Source: Ryuthela nishihirai (Eukaryota; Arthropoda; Arachnida; Araneae; Heptathelidae). From it: a DNA stretch of 64,000 nucleotides. The stretch spans positions 26,884,707 to 26,948,706 of the forward strand of contig JAWZYU010000025.1 of the NCBI GenBank assembly GCA_038380435.1, in the 5' to 3' direction. Below the pieces are notes generated by a model. That model saw nothing but the letters and a program-made list of their open reading frames with translations, had not been told where the DNA came from and did no database searches. Numbering within the stretch: position 1 is the stretch's first letter; each line of letters opens with the position of its first letter. Positions 56,901 through 59,274 of the stretch are shown here, one piece after another. A program made the position numbers and the translations under genes.

Positions 56901-57502
56901 AGGATGATGATGATGATGTATTTATCCATAAGGTAGTTGCATTTTATCATCAAATTGCAAACCGTTTCCTCAATCAACTCTTACATTTTCATCAGTGTTA
57001 AAAGATGAACTTTATCTGCAATGAAATCAATTATTAACAAATATCTCAATATTTATGAAAAGCTACTTTGCTACTGATCAAAGAGACCTGGGTTCAAACT
57101 CAGATAAGGTATTGTTGTTTCTTTTCTTGCATTGTCTTTCTTCTAAGTCTTCCTTACAGATCTTCCCTATGACTCATTATACCTACCAGGTAGACCTCTA
57201 CTTTATGTAATACTGTTTTCCTGTTATTAAAAAATTAACCAATAATGCATATCTTTGTTTACTTCGCAGGTCCAAGAGCGGCAGAATCGTGTATGTACTA
57301 CTGTTGCTATTGCCATTGTAGCTGAGACTTGTTCTCCATTTACTGTTCTCCCAGCTTTAATGAATGAGTACAGAGTTCCAGAACTAAATGTTCAAAATGG
57401 TGTTTTAAAGTCTCTGTCATTTTTGTTTGAATACATAGGAGAAATGGGCAAGGACTACATTTATGCAGTCACACCACTTCTGGAAGATGCTTTGATGGAT
57501 AG
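6911..57502 (+). CDS. SF3B1: SF3B1, splicing factor 3b subunit 1 (partial gene, nine internal exons)
   Basis: SF3B1 is the large HEAT-repeat scaffold of SF3b in the U2 snRNP. It acts in the nucleus, clamps the branch-point/U2 duplex and binds PHF5A and SF3B3. The nine exons have phases that join without a gap: 87, 271, 146, 147, 126, 222, 362, 226 and 233 bp. The product aligns collinearly with human residues 574 to 1180 with no indel, counted back from the human C-terminus at 1304. This covers most of the HEAT superhelix. Residues mutated in human cancers are unchanged: E622, R625, N626, H662, K666, K700, G742, D781 and E902. So are K1071, R1074 and V1078 of the pladienolide pocket. No frameshift or internal stop is seen, and introns are present, so this is the functional gene and not a retrocopy. 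Earlier exons lie upstream of the window; the final exon lies downstream. Confidence 0.97.
6998..7846. other. Intron, nothing recognised
   Basis: AT-rich sequence following the donor at 6998; no coding or repeat signal I can name. Confidence 0.6.
7859..8247 (+). mobile_element. SINE-A, tRNA-derived SINE, full copy with 12-bp target duplication
   Basis: A tRNA-like head has A box TGGCTCAGCCGG (7869-7880) and B box GGTTCGAGTCC (7913-7923). A tRNA-unrelated body follows, with the blocks GGACGTTAAGCCGTGGTCCC and GCACATTAAAGAACACGC, and a tail ending CCCAACCCAAC. The direct repeat CTTGTTCTCTCT flanks it exactly (7847-7858 and 8248-8259). The perfect duplication and least-decayed body make this the best reference copy in the window. 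The central block resembles those shared between SINEs of distant animals (MetaSINE-type); that link is from memory. Confidence 0.88.
8260..9055. other. Intron with a short tandem duplication
   Basis: A 26-bp unit (TTTCTTTGTGATAGTATTGAA plus spacer) is duplicated in tandem at about 8585-8632. Nothing else recognised. Confidence 0.55.
9230..9529 (+). mobile_element. SINE-A copy nested in mariner, 9-bp target duplication
   Basis: The A box region GTGGCTCAGTCAG and a B-box region (GGTTTGAGTCC) are visible near 9238-9270, with part of the anticodon-arm region deleted. The body and tail (GCTGCTCAGAGGCAAAACAACTC) match the 7.9-kb copy. GAACTTGGT at 9221-9229 is repeated at 9530-9538. These bases belong to the mariner codons for ELG, so the insertion is younger than the mariner. 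Confidence 0.85.
9987..10263. mobile_element. hAT-type MITE (277 bp) nested in mariner
   Basis: It starts CAGGCGTGTCCAACCCG and ends GGTTGGACACACCTG, about 14-bp terminal inverted repeats of hAT type. The flanks ATCTAGAT (9979-9986) and ATCTAGAC (10264-10271) form an 8-bp target duplication with one mismatch. Internally GTGGCCC motifs sit near both ends. No ORF. Confidence 0.82.
10795..10906 (+). repeat. piggyBac-like element end fragment
   Basis: The segment is similar to the right end of the 31412-34036 element: a GGGCAAGTCCATTT..AAAT block, GTTTTGGGCCA, then AAAGGTTAAAG. No matching left end was found nearby. Confidence 0.5.
10907..11494. other. Intron, nothing recognised
   Basis: AT-rich sequence without a coding or repeat signal that I can support. 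Confidence 0.55.
11507..11870 (+). mobile_element. SINE-A, 5'-truncated copy with duplicated 3' end
   Basis: It begins within the SINE body (CCACTGATGGGCTTGG), runs to the tail at about 11768, then repeats the last 100 bp (CCTCCCCTAACCTTCTCTGA to AAAACAACCC). A single direct repeat, AATAA(A/T)ATTACT, flanks the whole unit (11495-11506 and 11871-11882). The tail duplication was therefore present at, or created by, the insertion. Confidence 0.8.
12121..12221. repeat. Imperfect palindrome, arms about 42 bp
   Basis: Arms 12121-12164 and 12181-12221 are near-perfect reverse complements (AGTGTACAGATAATACAAAA and its complement), with a 16-base spacer. It may be a short MITE or a foldback. Confidence 0.75.
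12577..12716. mobile_element. piggyBac-like MITE (TTAA-flanked, about 140 bp)
   Basis: TTAA at 12577-12580 and at 12713-12716. Termini CCCTTAAAGTGCTGGAT and, in reverse, CCTTTTAAAGTGATGG are inverted copies. A TTAA target and CCCTT-starting ends are the piggyBac signature. No ORF. Confidence 0.65.
12884..13154 (+). CDS. SF3B1: SF3B1 exon encoding residues 603-692 (R625/H662/K666 region)
   Basis: The exon has 90 codons plus one base (271 bp) and ends in a G that completes glycine 693 with the next exon. The acceptor is TTTAG at 12879-12883 and the donor GTAAGT begins at 13155. It contains [11 protein letters not shown], with the E622, R625 and N626 equivalents, and [13 protein letters not shown], with H662 and K666. 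These residues line the surface used in branch-point selection. Differences from human are conservative: I for M620, A for S at GIPALL, R for K in VCRSKK and N for S in LRNLVE. From memory, human exon 14 has the same length and boundaries. Confidence 0.96.
13483..13690 (+). repeat. piggyBac-like element fragment
   Basis: Similar to the left part of the 31412-34036 element: TTAACC start, CTGAAAAA, AGACCAAG(C/T)TATT, TTGCTCAGCCAAAAAAA, TTTTTTGCAAAATAA. Diverged and lacking a right end. Confidence 0.55.
13741..13921. repeat. Full-length palindrome (181 bp)
   Basis: The outer 55 bases on each side are near-perfect reverse complements (AATTGAATAAATTGAAGAAA and beyond). The inner parts still pair with mismatches almost to the centre at about 13831. 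Probably a foldback MITE. Confidence 0.82.
14264..15802 (-). pseudogene. LINE copy 1 reverse transcriptase half of ORF
   Basis: 512 codons beginning [14 protein letters not shown]. Reverse transcriptase blocks are intact: [33 protein letters not shown] and [11 protein letters not shown] (YADD active site). The C-terminal region has [12 protein letters not shown] and WFGHVARM. It overlaps the endonuclease frame by a few bases because of the 2-base deletion. Apart from that and the 5' damage the polymerase is open to its end, which indicates a recent insertion. Confidence 0.88.
15795..17036 (-). pseudogene. LINE copy 1 endonuclease half of ORF
   Basis: 413 codons of APE-type endonuclease and linker. 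Motifs in order: [29 protein letters not shown] and GSDHYLVKS (Asp-His catalytic end). The N-terminal [10 protein letters not shown] motif seen in copy 5 is damaged here by small indels near 17030, so the true start is lost. The frame runs into a stop just past the 2-base deletion at about 15805 (GAGGATTGTCATGG against GAGGATTCTGTCATGG elsewhere). This separates it from the polymerase half. Confidence 0.85.
17642..18081. other. Intron, nothing recognised
   Basis: AT-rich sequence between the LINE and the exon at 18082; a T-rich acceptor tract just upstream of the exon. Confidence 0.6.
18082..18227 (+). CDS. SF3B1: SF3B1 exon encoding residues 693-741 (K700 exon)
   Basis: The exon has two bases completing G693 and then 48 codons (146 bp). 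The acceptor is AAAAG ending at 18081; the donor GTAAGT begins at 18228. [10 protein letters not shown] carries the K700 equivalent, the most frequently mutated residue in human myelodysplasia. The exon ends KGIRTHRGK; human has Q where T is found here. The 146-bp length matches human exon 15 as I recall it. Confidence 0.96.
18880..19378 (+). mobile_element. SINE-A copy preceded by a second SINE-A tail
   Basis: A tail fragment (CCAAACCTTCTCAGCCCTTG to TGCTCAGAAG) at 18880-18952 is followed by a full copy. The A box is TGGCTCAGTCATTAGCTTGCC near 18967 and the B box GTTCAAGTCCC near 19008. A C(8)A(15) tract at about 19060-19087 interrupts the body. The tail ends TGCTCAGAGGTAAAACAGTCC. Confidence 0.75.
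19850..22790 (-). pseudogene. Old Tc1-like transposon relic containing a later insertion
   Basis: The minus strand reads [11 protein letters not shown] near 20070, the SPxEHLWxxM motif next to the third catalytic residue of Tc1 transposases, followed by [14 protein letters not shown]. Upstream parts of the same relic lie up to 20787 and resume after 22462. Heavily mutated, no open frame. The element at 20791-22452 splits it. Confidence 0.55.
20791..22452. mobile_element. Unclassified TIR element (1.66 kb) with 9-bp target duplication
   Basis: The left end AGAGTAGGGAGGTTACAG is an exact inverted copy of the right end (CTGTAACCTCCCTACTCT), and similarity continues through TCCACTC. AGACCATCC lies at 20779-20787 and again at 22453-22461; three extra bases (CAC) sit on the left side only. 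A 9-bp duplication suits Mutator-like elements, but no transposase is visible. The interior is AT-rich without ORFs. Confidence 0.65.
22937..23170 (+). pseudogene. Possible zinc-knuckle retroelement relic
   Basis: A 77-codon frame includes [17 protein letters not shown], close to a CCHC zinc knuckle but missing one cysteine of the usual spacing. No other gag or pol sequence is nearby. Very tentative. Confidence 0.2.
23217..23413 (+). repeat. SINE-A 3' fragment
   Basis: Body and tail only, from GTGCACATTAAAGAATATGC to TTCAGAGGTAAAATAAGCC. The head is missing. Confidence 0.75.
23555..23863 (+). repeat. SINE-A copy lacking its tRNA head
   Basis: It begins after the B-box region (CAAAGCTCCTTGCTCTGCCC) and runs through GGGATGTTAAGCTGTGGTCC to AAAACAACCCAACC. 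Same orientation as the copy 150 bp upstream. Confidence 0.75.
24121..25770 (+). mobile_element. RTE-like LINE copy 2, 5'-truncated
   Basis: Only the polymerase half is present. Frames at 24121-24495, 24719-24949 and 24992-25561 read [40 protein letters not shown] and a C-terminal region with [12 protein letters not shown]. The sequence covering the active site is preserved, but stops at about 24495, 24711 and 24947 break it. A G(9) run lies near 25606. The end matches the family (CCATAGCCCATGGCTGC) without a clear GAT tail. It is clearly older than copies 1 and 5. Confidence 0.85.
26122..26268 (+). CDS. SF3B1: SF3B1 exon encoding residues 742-790
   Basis: The exon has 49 codons, phase 0 at both ends (147 bp). 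The acceptor AG is at 26120-26121 and the donor is GTAAAA at 26269, weaker than the GTAAGT of most other introns here. The peptide runs from [20 protein letters not shown] to EEMKKIVLK and matches human throughout, including G742 and D781. The preceding 7.9-kb intron contains a SINE cluster, a nested DNA transposon and a truncated LINE on the same strand. Confidence 0.96.
26857..27008. repeat. Two-copy tandem repeat, period 74 bp
   Basis: TCTCTAGAAGAA(TG/CA)CAGTAAC begins at 26857 and again at 26931. Both units run through a CTAAA(T/C)TTCACTGCA block to (C/T)TACAACT-like ends. Diverged by roughly 15-20% by eye. No coding meaning apparent. Confidence 0.7.
27010..27930. other. Intron, nothing recognised
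   Basis: AT-rich sequence without repeats or frames I can support. Confidence 0.55.
27935..28875 (-). pseudogene. Tc1-like transposase relic, second copy of the 1.4-3.4 kb family
   Basis: Minus frame 28179-28535 reads [38 protein letters not shown] and [20 protein letters not shown], typical of the Tc1 DNA-binding/linker region. The N-terminal part continues to about 28680 and non-coding element end to 28875. The C-terminal DDE region is largely gone at the left end. Because this copy lacks the 0.78-kb insert, it defines the insertion point in the 1.4-3.4 kb copy. Confidence 0.8.
28880..29383. other. Intron, nothing recognised
   Basis: AT-rich sequence leading to the exon at 29384; a T-rich stretch and GTTTCATTAATAG form the acceptor region. 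Confidence 0.6.
29384..29509 (+). CDS. SF3B1: SF3B1 exon encoding residues 791-832
   Basis: The exon has 42 codons, phase 0 (126 bp). The acceptor is AATAG ending at 29383; the donor is GTATGT at 29510. The peptide starts [12 protein letters not shown] and ends [10 protein letters not shown]. This is the least conserved of the nine exons ([19 protein letters not shown] against human ANYIKTEILPPFFKHFWQH), so it is the most useful one for placing the host phylogenetically. Confidence 0.95.
29740..30525 (-). mobile_element. RTE-like LINE copy 3, 3' fragment
   Basis: Minus frames 30273-30506 and 29869-30333 read [20 protein letters not shown] (the YADD motif is altered to YDDD) and a C-terminal region with [13 protein letters not shown]. 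Both ends are lost. A small perfect hairpin at 30258-30292 replaces family sequence. Confidence 0.82.
30258..30292. repeat. Perfect 16-bp hairpin within LINE copy 3
   Basis: CATCACCAGTAGCTGT (30258-30273) and its exact reverse complement (30277-30292) flank a 3-base loop. Other LINE copies have non-palindromic sequence at the right arm, so the right arm was copied from the left. Confidence 0.85.
31006..31165. repeat. Near-perfect palindrome, arms of 71 and 73 bp
   Basis: Arms 31006-31076 and 31093-31165 are reverse complements with only a 2-base indel; the spacer is 16 bases. Core: TCCTCATGTGAAGGGTCGAT and complement. Confidence 0.92.
32085..32357 (+). mobile_element. SINE-A copy, head truncated
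   Basis: It starts near CACGAATGGCATGTTACCAA and retains GGAACGTTAAGTTGTGGCCC and GCACTTTAAAGAACATGCTG. It ends GCTGCTCAGAGGTAAAACAATCC. Confidence 0.78.
32418..32628 (+). mobile_element. SINE-B, second tRNA-derived SINE family, full copy with 13-bp target duplication
   Basis: The head has A box TGGCTGAGTGG (32428-32438) and B box GGATTCGAGCC (32471-32481). The body contains GACCTCTGTGGCAAGCAG and the tail is T-rich. AAATTATATATTT flanks both sides exactly (32405-32417 and 32629-32641). The body is unrelated to SINE-A. Confidence 0.87.
32756..33203. repeat. Diverged two-copy tandem, period 213 bp
   Basis: TTGCTTCCATATCC at 32756 and 32969 begins units sharing AAGCTGGCC, ATGTAGCATA and GGCCAAAAGATC-type blocks and ending near CTG(C)TGAAATG. 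Diverged and AT-rich. Confidence 0.7.
34095..35060 (-). pseudogene. Tc1-like transposase relic, nearly complete
   Basis: Minus strand from a start near 34972 ([12 protein letters not shown]). Pieces in order: [15 protein letters not shown] (helix-turn-helix), [38 protein letters not shown] and [18 protein letters not shown] (DDE end). A frameshift or stop separates each. The right flank (TGTGCCAAAGTGTGGTGTAC) may be element terminus. It differs from the 1.4-kb family. Confidence 0.8.
35061..35511. other. Intron, nothing recognised
   Basis: AT-rich run-up to the exon at 35512, with a T-rich polypyrimidine tract. Confidence 0.6.
35512..35733 (+). CDS. SF3B1: SF3B1 exon encoding residues 833-906
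   Basis: The exon has 74 codons, phase 0 (222 bp). The acceptor is TGACAG ending at 35511; the donor is GTAAGT at 35734. It reads [20 protein letters not shown] through [11 protein letters not shown]902, altered in some human bladder tumours, is conserved. It forms mid-superhelix HEAT repeats. Small differences such as H for S, N for A and SR for HK are typical of an invertebrate orthologue. Confidence 0.96.
35885..35972. repeat. C(15)T(~34) homopolymer tract beside a possible hAT end
   Basis: CAGGGCTGGATCTAGGGAGG at about 35895 resembles a hAT-type terminus. It is followed by about 15 C and then more than 30 T. Homopolymer lengths of this kind are unreliable in assemblies. Confidence 0.5.
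36170..36350 (+). repeat. Degraded SINE-A fragment
   Basis: Recognisable blocks only: AGCCATGGTGTGTTTAGAGG, GAGCTATACATTGTGAACAT and GCTCCTATAGCAGCTG. The oldest SINE-A seen here. Confidence 0.5.
36700..38850. mobile_element. Inverted pair of Penelope-like element 3' ends
   Basis: 36700-37460 and about 38030-38850 are reverse complements over roughly 0.7 kb (for instance GGTTGCTTCATATGCAAC at 36793 and its complement near 38740). Each arm ends with the tail of a GIY-YIG endonuclease frame, pointing outward. The arms flank about 570 bp containing a (CA)n(TA)n stretch at 37905-37930. Penelope-like elements are known for inverted and tandem partial copies. Confidence 0.7.
37280..37640 (-). pseudogene. 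Penelope-like GIY-YIG endonuclease fragment
   Basis: Minus frame 37280-37549 reads [20 protein letters not shown] and ends [12 protein letters not shown]. This resembles the C-terminal GIY-YIG domain of Penelope/Neptune elements (RIKEH..D..N...SAL, then HLPSVWNPLL). The reverse transcriptase is absent. An inverted, more mutated copy of the last 40 codons is on the + strand at about 38060-38210. Confidence 0.65.
39298..40200 (-). pseudogene. Relic of an uncharacterised repetitive protein family of arthropods
   Basis: Minus strand in order: [20 protein letters not shown] (about 40190), [39 protein letters not shown], then an open 182-codon frame (39298-39846) with [32 protein letters not shown] and [16 protein letters not shown] know this combination as a protein family scattered in many copies through arthropod genomes, of unknown function and probably transposon-encoded. 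At least three frame breaks. The N-terminal part lies at 41075-41300, separated by about 0.87 kb. Confidence 0.7.
40517..40785. repeat. Inverted repeat, arms about 108 bp (foldback/MITE)
   Basis: Arms 40517-40625 and 40678-40785 pair with a few mismatches, from AAAGG(A/G)CCCCATCCA at the outer ends to ACAAGAACAA inside. The 52-base spacer has its own short stem (GTTCTC..GAGAAC). It lies in the gap between the two parts of the 39-41 kb protein relic, so it may be the insertion, or part of the insertion, that split it. Confidence 0.82.
41075..41300 (-). pseudogene. N-terminal part of the 39-41 kb protein-family relic
   Basis: The minus strand reads [21 protein letters not shown] and, after a frameshift, [32 protein letters not shown] is the most recognisable motif of this family. 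It is followed by a degraded DCYFC-like pair (NDCSSAW). Confidence 0.7.
41640..41790 (+). pseudogene. Second, opposed 3' end of the same protein-family repeat
   Basis: The + strand reads [12 protein letters not shown], matching [13 protein letters not shown] at the C-terminus of the minus-strand relic. Bases 41722-41766 are an inverted copy of 39298-39345. A truncated copy in opposite orientation is the simplest explanation. Confidence 0.55.
41800..42715. other. Intron, nothing recognised
   Basis: AT-rich sequence with a T(13) run near 42267; no supported feature. Confidence 0.55.
42718..42850. repeat. Possible pogo/Tigger-type MITE end
   Basis: TACAGTAAAATCCTTCTAAG followed by ACCTCTTTAAGATGGAAACC resembles the TACAGTAGAACCTC ends of pogo-like elements. 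The opposite end is not clear. Confidence 0.3.
43384..43505. repeat. Compound hairpins
   Basis: Hairpin A has 28-base arms 43384-43411 and 43415-43442 with two mismatches and an AAA loop. Hairpin B has perfect 18-base arms 43469-43486 and 43488-43505 with a single-base loop. The stretch GGCAGAGTAGAATTTCACTT occurs twice in direct orientation between them (near 43433 and 43464), so B seems to derive from A's flank. Confidence 0.88.
43510..44133. other. Intron, nothing recognised
   Basis: AT-rich sequence up to the acceptor of the 44134 exon. Confidence 0.6.
44134..44495 (+). CDS. SF3B1: SF3B1 exon encoding residues 907-1026 and part of R1027
   Basis: The longest exon here: 120 codons plus two bases of an arginine codon (362 bp). 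The acceptor is TTTAG ending at 44133; the donor is GTATGT at 44496. It begins [20 protein letters not shown], where human has DS rather than DM, and contains [20 protein letters not shown] and [20 protein letters not shown]. The three repeats are near-identical to human. Confidence 0.96.
44496..45210. other. Intron, nothing recognised
   Basis: AT-rich sequence. A right-end-like motif GAGCATTAAAGAGTTAA at about 45173-45189 resembles the TTAA family but has no partner I can find. Confidence 0.5.
45215..46150 (-). pseudogene. Tc1-like transposase relic (third family)
   Basis: The minus strand reads a degraded protein with [33 protein letters not shown] sequence and, near 45270, [20 protein letters not shown]. 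The last is the WPARSPDLNPIEHLWDxL motif of Tc1 transposases with the catalytic D replaced by N. A relative lies at 59.3-62 kb. Confidence 0.7.
46404..46442 (-). repeat. Small LINE fragment
   Basis: CCTTTATAATTATCACAAGA followed by ACCGTTATCACCTT matches the minus strand of the RTE-like LINE where the protein reads KKGD..SCDNYRG. About 39 bp only, just upstream of LINE copy 4. Confidence 0.5.
46560..50085 (+). mobile_element. RTE-like LINE copy 4, almost full length but degraded
   Basis: The leader starts near 46570 (CCTTCTCGTGGTACAGGCCG) and the end GGCTGCTTGAGGAGGAGGATGATG is near 50085. Frame pieces: 47412-47636 (endonuclease, [16 protein letters not shown]), 47944-48405, 48336-48917 (polymerase, [17 protein letters not shown]), 49065-49310 ([13 protein letters not shown]) and 49732-50004. 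Breaks include a deletion of about 187 bp near 47805, a stop at about 48915 and a 75-bp triplication at 49214-49438. The leader is longer on the 5' side than in copies 1 and 5. Confidence 0.87.
49214..49438 (+). repeat. Three tandem copies of a 75-bp unit inside LINE copy 4
   Basis: Units start at 49214, 49289 and 49363 (TAGTAGAGTAGG) and end GCTGTGATTCAGT. The first is 75 bp, equal to 25 codons. The second has lost one T, making it 74 bp and shifting the frame. Other LINE copies have a single unit. Confidence 0.92.
50090..50908. other. Intron, nothing recognised
   Basis: AT-rich with a G(14) run near 50680; no supported gene. Confidence 0.55.
50909..51134 (+). CDS. SF3B1: SF3B1 exon encoding residues 1027-1102 (pladienolide-site exon)
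   Basis: One base completes R1027 and 75 codons follow (226 bp). The acceptor is TTTTTAG ending at 50908; the donor is GTAAGT at 51135. The peptide [20 protein letters not shown] through LLNNLR is identical to human except for a final R for K. K1071, R1074 and V1078, whose substitution gives resistance to pladienolide-type splicing inhibitors, are all present, so the drug pocket looks conserved. Confidence 0.96.
51204..51600. repeat. Diverged direct repeat beside the mariner relic
   Basis: Bases about 51204-51300 (GATGGTCACGAAGTTTCCAT, GCCAACAATGAGTTGACC, GTGGG) recur at about 51487-51580 (AATGTCATGATATTTCTACT, GGCAACAATGAATTGAC, GGGTGGGG). The period is about 280 bp. Confidence 0.65.
51600..52720 (-). 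pseudogene. Mariner transposase relic lacking the third catalytic residue
   Basis: Minus frame 51762-52232 (156 codons) includes [14 protein letters not shown] (second catalytic Asp), [12 protein letters not shown] and [18 protein letters not shown]. The first Asp is in a [10 protein letters not shown] motif just upstream. In active mariners the last motif is APxD(Y/F)xLF; here the Asp 34 residues after HDN is Val, explicable by one A-to-T change. The N-terminal third (52240-52720) has stops. Confidence 0.82.
52740..53440. other. Intron with (TAAA)n at its end
   Basis: No gene seen. A TAAA/AATA microsatellite at about 53415-53445 abuts the 5' end of LINE copy 5. Confidence 0.6.
53914..54402 (+). 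pseudogene. LINE copy 5 endonuclease N-terminal part, ended by a nonsense change
   Basis: 162 codons with [20 protein letters not shown] (APE motif I), [10 protein letters not shown] and [20 protein letters not shown]. The stop is AAATGA where copies 1 and 4 have AAAGGA: a single G-to-T change. The same frame continues immediately downstream with the GDFNAKVG region, so only this base separates it from the next ORF. Confidence 0.87.
54625..56328 (+). pseudogene. LINE copy 5 endonuclease end and reverse transcriptase
   Basis: 567 codons in the same frame as the preceding piece (the first Met at 54625 is not a true start). [10 protein letters not shown] closes the endonuclease. A basic linker follows, then polymerase blocks [37 protein letters not shown] and [16 protein letters not shown]. 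The frame is lost near 56300, where GTGTCTCACAGTTTAATT has extra bases relative to copy 1. Confidence 0.9.
56343..56886 (+). pseudogene. LINE copy 5 C-terminal region in two shifted frames
   Basis: Bases 56343-56690 read [20 protein letters not shown] and [19 protein letters not shown] frameshift in a GAGAG run near 56655 moves the end ([20 protein letters not shown]) into the frame at 56683-56886. Confidence 0.82.
57055..57225 (+). repeat. Degraded SINE-B copy
   Basis: It retains GCTACTGATCAAAGAGACCT, a B-box-like GGGTTCAAACTC and, downstream, GTAGACCTCTAC. The A-box part and tail are lost. It ends 45 bp before the exon at 57270. Confidence 0.6.
57270..57502 (+). CDS. SF3B1: SF3B1 exon encoding residues 1103-1179 and part of R1180
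   Basis: The exon has 77 codons plus two bases (233 bp). The acceptor is CGCAG ending at 57269; the donor is GTATGT at 57503. It begins [20 protein letters not shown] and ends PLLEDALMD, identical to human. The next and last segment, starting DLVHRQTASA in human, is not found between 57503 and 64000, so the following intron is longer than 6.5 kb. Confidence 0.96.
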
Positions 57503-58080
57503 GTATGTGTTAGTGTGTTGATTGTGAGTAAAATAACAGCTGGATTCAGTTTCTATTGCATATGCACCATTAAATTTTTTCTTAAAGTTCTTTTCATAAT
57601 GCTCTATATTTTTCTGTCAACTATGGATTATAAATACATTTGAATTTATTTGTGGCTACTTTTGGCATAAATATTTATTTGGCATAAAGTTTTTCTAATT
57701 CCTCTTGGTCACACATGTACATATACACTAGGTGCTCTAAATGAAATAATCCATTTTGTTTTCTTGATTACCACAAAAATATTTATATTTTTTAGTGTGA
57801 ACTTACATCAAAGAGTAAAGTTTCACTTAGTACTCAGTATTCCACTTTTCTATTAAAAGACATTTGTAGGAATGAAGCAAAATTCTGACTTTTGCATAAA
57901 CAGCACAAGTTATACCTTGAATAAGCGCATTCAAGGACTGGCTTATGAATCATAAACTTTGTTTTTGATAAAACCCTACCAGGAGAAAAAAAAAACTCAA
58001 GGAGTCAGATCAGGTACATTGGGTCCTACTATATTATTGGTTGACCAGTCTTTGTGAATGTTTTAATTCTAATTTGACAA
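57503..58080. other. Intron, nothing recognised
   Basis: AT-rich sequence after the last exon in the window; no supported element. Confidence 0.55.
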
Positions 58081-58094
58081 AAACTGTATAAAAT

Positions 58095-58130
58095 TTTAAC
58101 TCTCAAGCAGCTACTTGCCACAGATGTTCA
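58095..58130 (-). repeat. SINE-B tail fragment
   Basis: CTCAAGCAGCTACTTGCCAC matches the SINE-B 3' region on the minus strand. Confidence 0.5.
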
Positions 58131-58254
58131 GCAGAAATTTGTTAGTATAATATGTCATAGCGAATGTCTGTAAGGCTTCATCAGAAAGCAACACTAAGAG
58201 AAACATCCATGCCTTTTTTGAGACTTGTCAGTTAAAAAAATTATATCTTTTATA

Positions 58255-58438
58255 TTAAATTGCTCCTTTTACTGTTGTATTGAACATCAAAAAATTAAGA
58301 AGTCTAAATTTGATGTTCAGATGTCCTGTGGCATTCAAATGTTGCTGTACTGGTATCAAGGGACCCATTGTGTGCCATGAAAACACTCCCCACACTATTA
58401 TGCTGCCACCACCAGGTTTGGAGGGCTGGTATCTTTCC

Positions 58439-58469
<31 letters not shown>

Positions 58470-58750
58470 AAAAGCAGGTCTTCCGATTCTATAGTATTTA
58501 TGTTCTGCAGCCTGCTGGAATGCAGTTTCATGTTTTACACTGACAAGTGGAACCTGGTTAGATCTTCAGCTGCCTTACCCCATCCATGACAAGGTACAAG
58601 TTGTTTGTTCTGATGTGCCTCTTTCTTCACCACTATTATACTTCCCATTATTTGACTGGTTGTAGGTTGGATGTATTTGGGGGTTGGACCATTCTCAATG
58701 CACCCTCTGTTTTAAATAGCATGGAATGAACATGTGATGCTATTAATGAA
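58255..58750 (-). pseudogene. Tc1-like transposase fragment with a C(24)A(13) tract
   Basis: Minus strand reads KPGGGSIIVWGVFSWHTMGP then LIPVQQHLNATGHLNI, the GGGSVMVWG..SxxGxGPLV motif of Tc1 transposases. A homopolymer at about 58437-58472 has expanded inside or beside it and makes artificial glycine-rich frames. Confidence 0.7.
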
Positions 58751-59274
58751 GGAGCAGTCTATTCCATGGAAAGGGGAGATGTACCTGATAAAGTGACCAC
58801 TCATTATATTTTAATTTTCATTTCTCAGCTGTTGAAAAAATTATCTGAACTTGGCAAACATTTATCAAAATTTCAGATTACAACTGGAACCTAATCAATA
58901 AAAATTGAAATCTCCAAAAAAAATGAATTTACAAATGTTTAATAAATATTGTATCATAATGTATGCAAAATATTTGTAGTAATTGATTATGTCACTTAAG
59001 CCTAAAAATTGTTTTTTTTTTTTAATTAAATTCCCCCATTAGTGGCAAATGATTCTCTGTTAGAAGTTTATGGGAGGGCAAGTAGATAATAGAGTGATAA
59101 GTGTACCAATCCCAGTTAGGCTTTGCTTGAAATGTACTCATTTAAATAATCAAATTTTAATGTTGAAAACTGTTCTTTATTCAGAGCCTTGTAGACTAAA
59201 TTATGATTTTCATATAAACTGGTATAGTGTTAAAGTTTTACAATACTAAGATTTATGGTATAGAATAATATATA

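Larger units (their letters stand above)
53447..56917 (+). mobile_element. RTE-like LINE copy 5, near full length and little decayed
   Basis: The 5' end at GGACCGTTAGTAAC is about 20 bp short of copy 1. The 3' end is GGCTGCTTGAGG followed by (ATG)5. One APE-RT frame runs from about 53914 to beyond 56600 with only three visible defects: a stop at 54400-54402, a frameshift near 56300 and another near 56655. It is the best copy for reconstructing family history. Confidence 0.9.

Noticed and set aside
6911..57502. A novel defence or biosynthetic system
   Set aside because: All confident coding sequence is either SF3B1 or transposon-derived; nothing suggests a new multi-gene system.
58255..58589. 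Glycine- or proline-rich ORFs around the C/A tract
   Set aside because: They are translations of a homopolymer inside a Tc1 relic.
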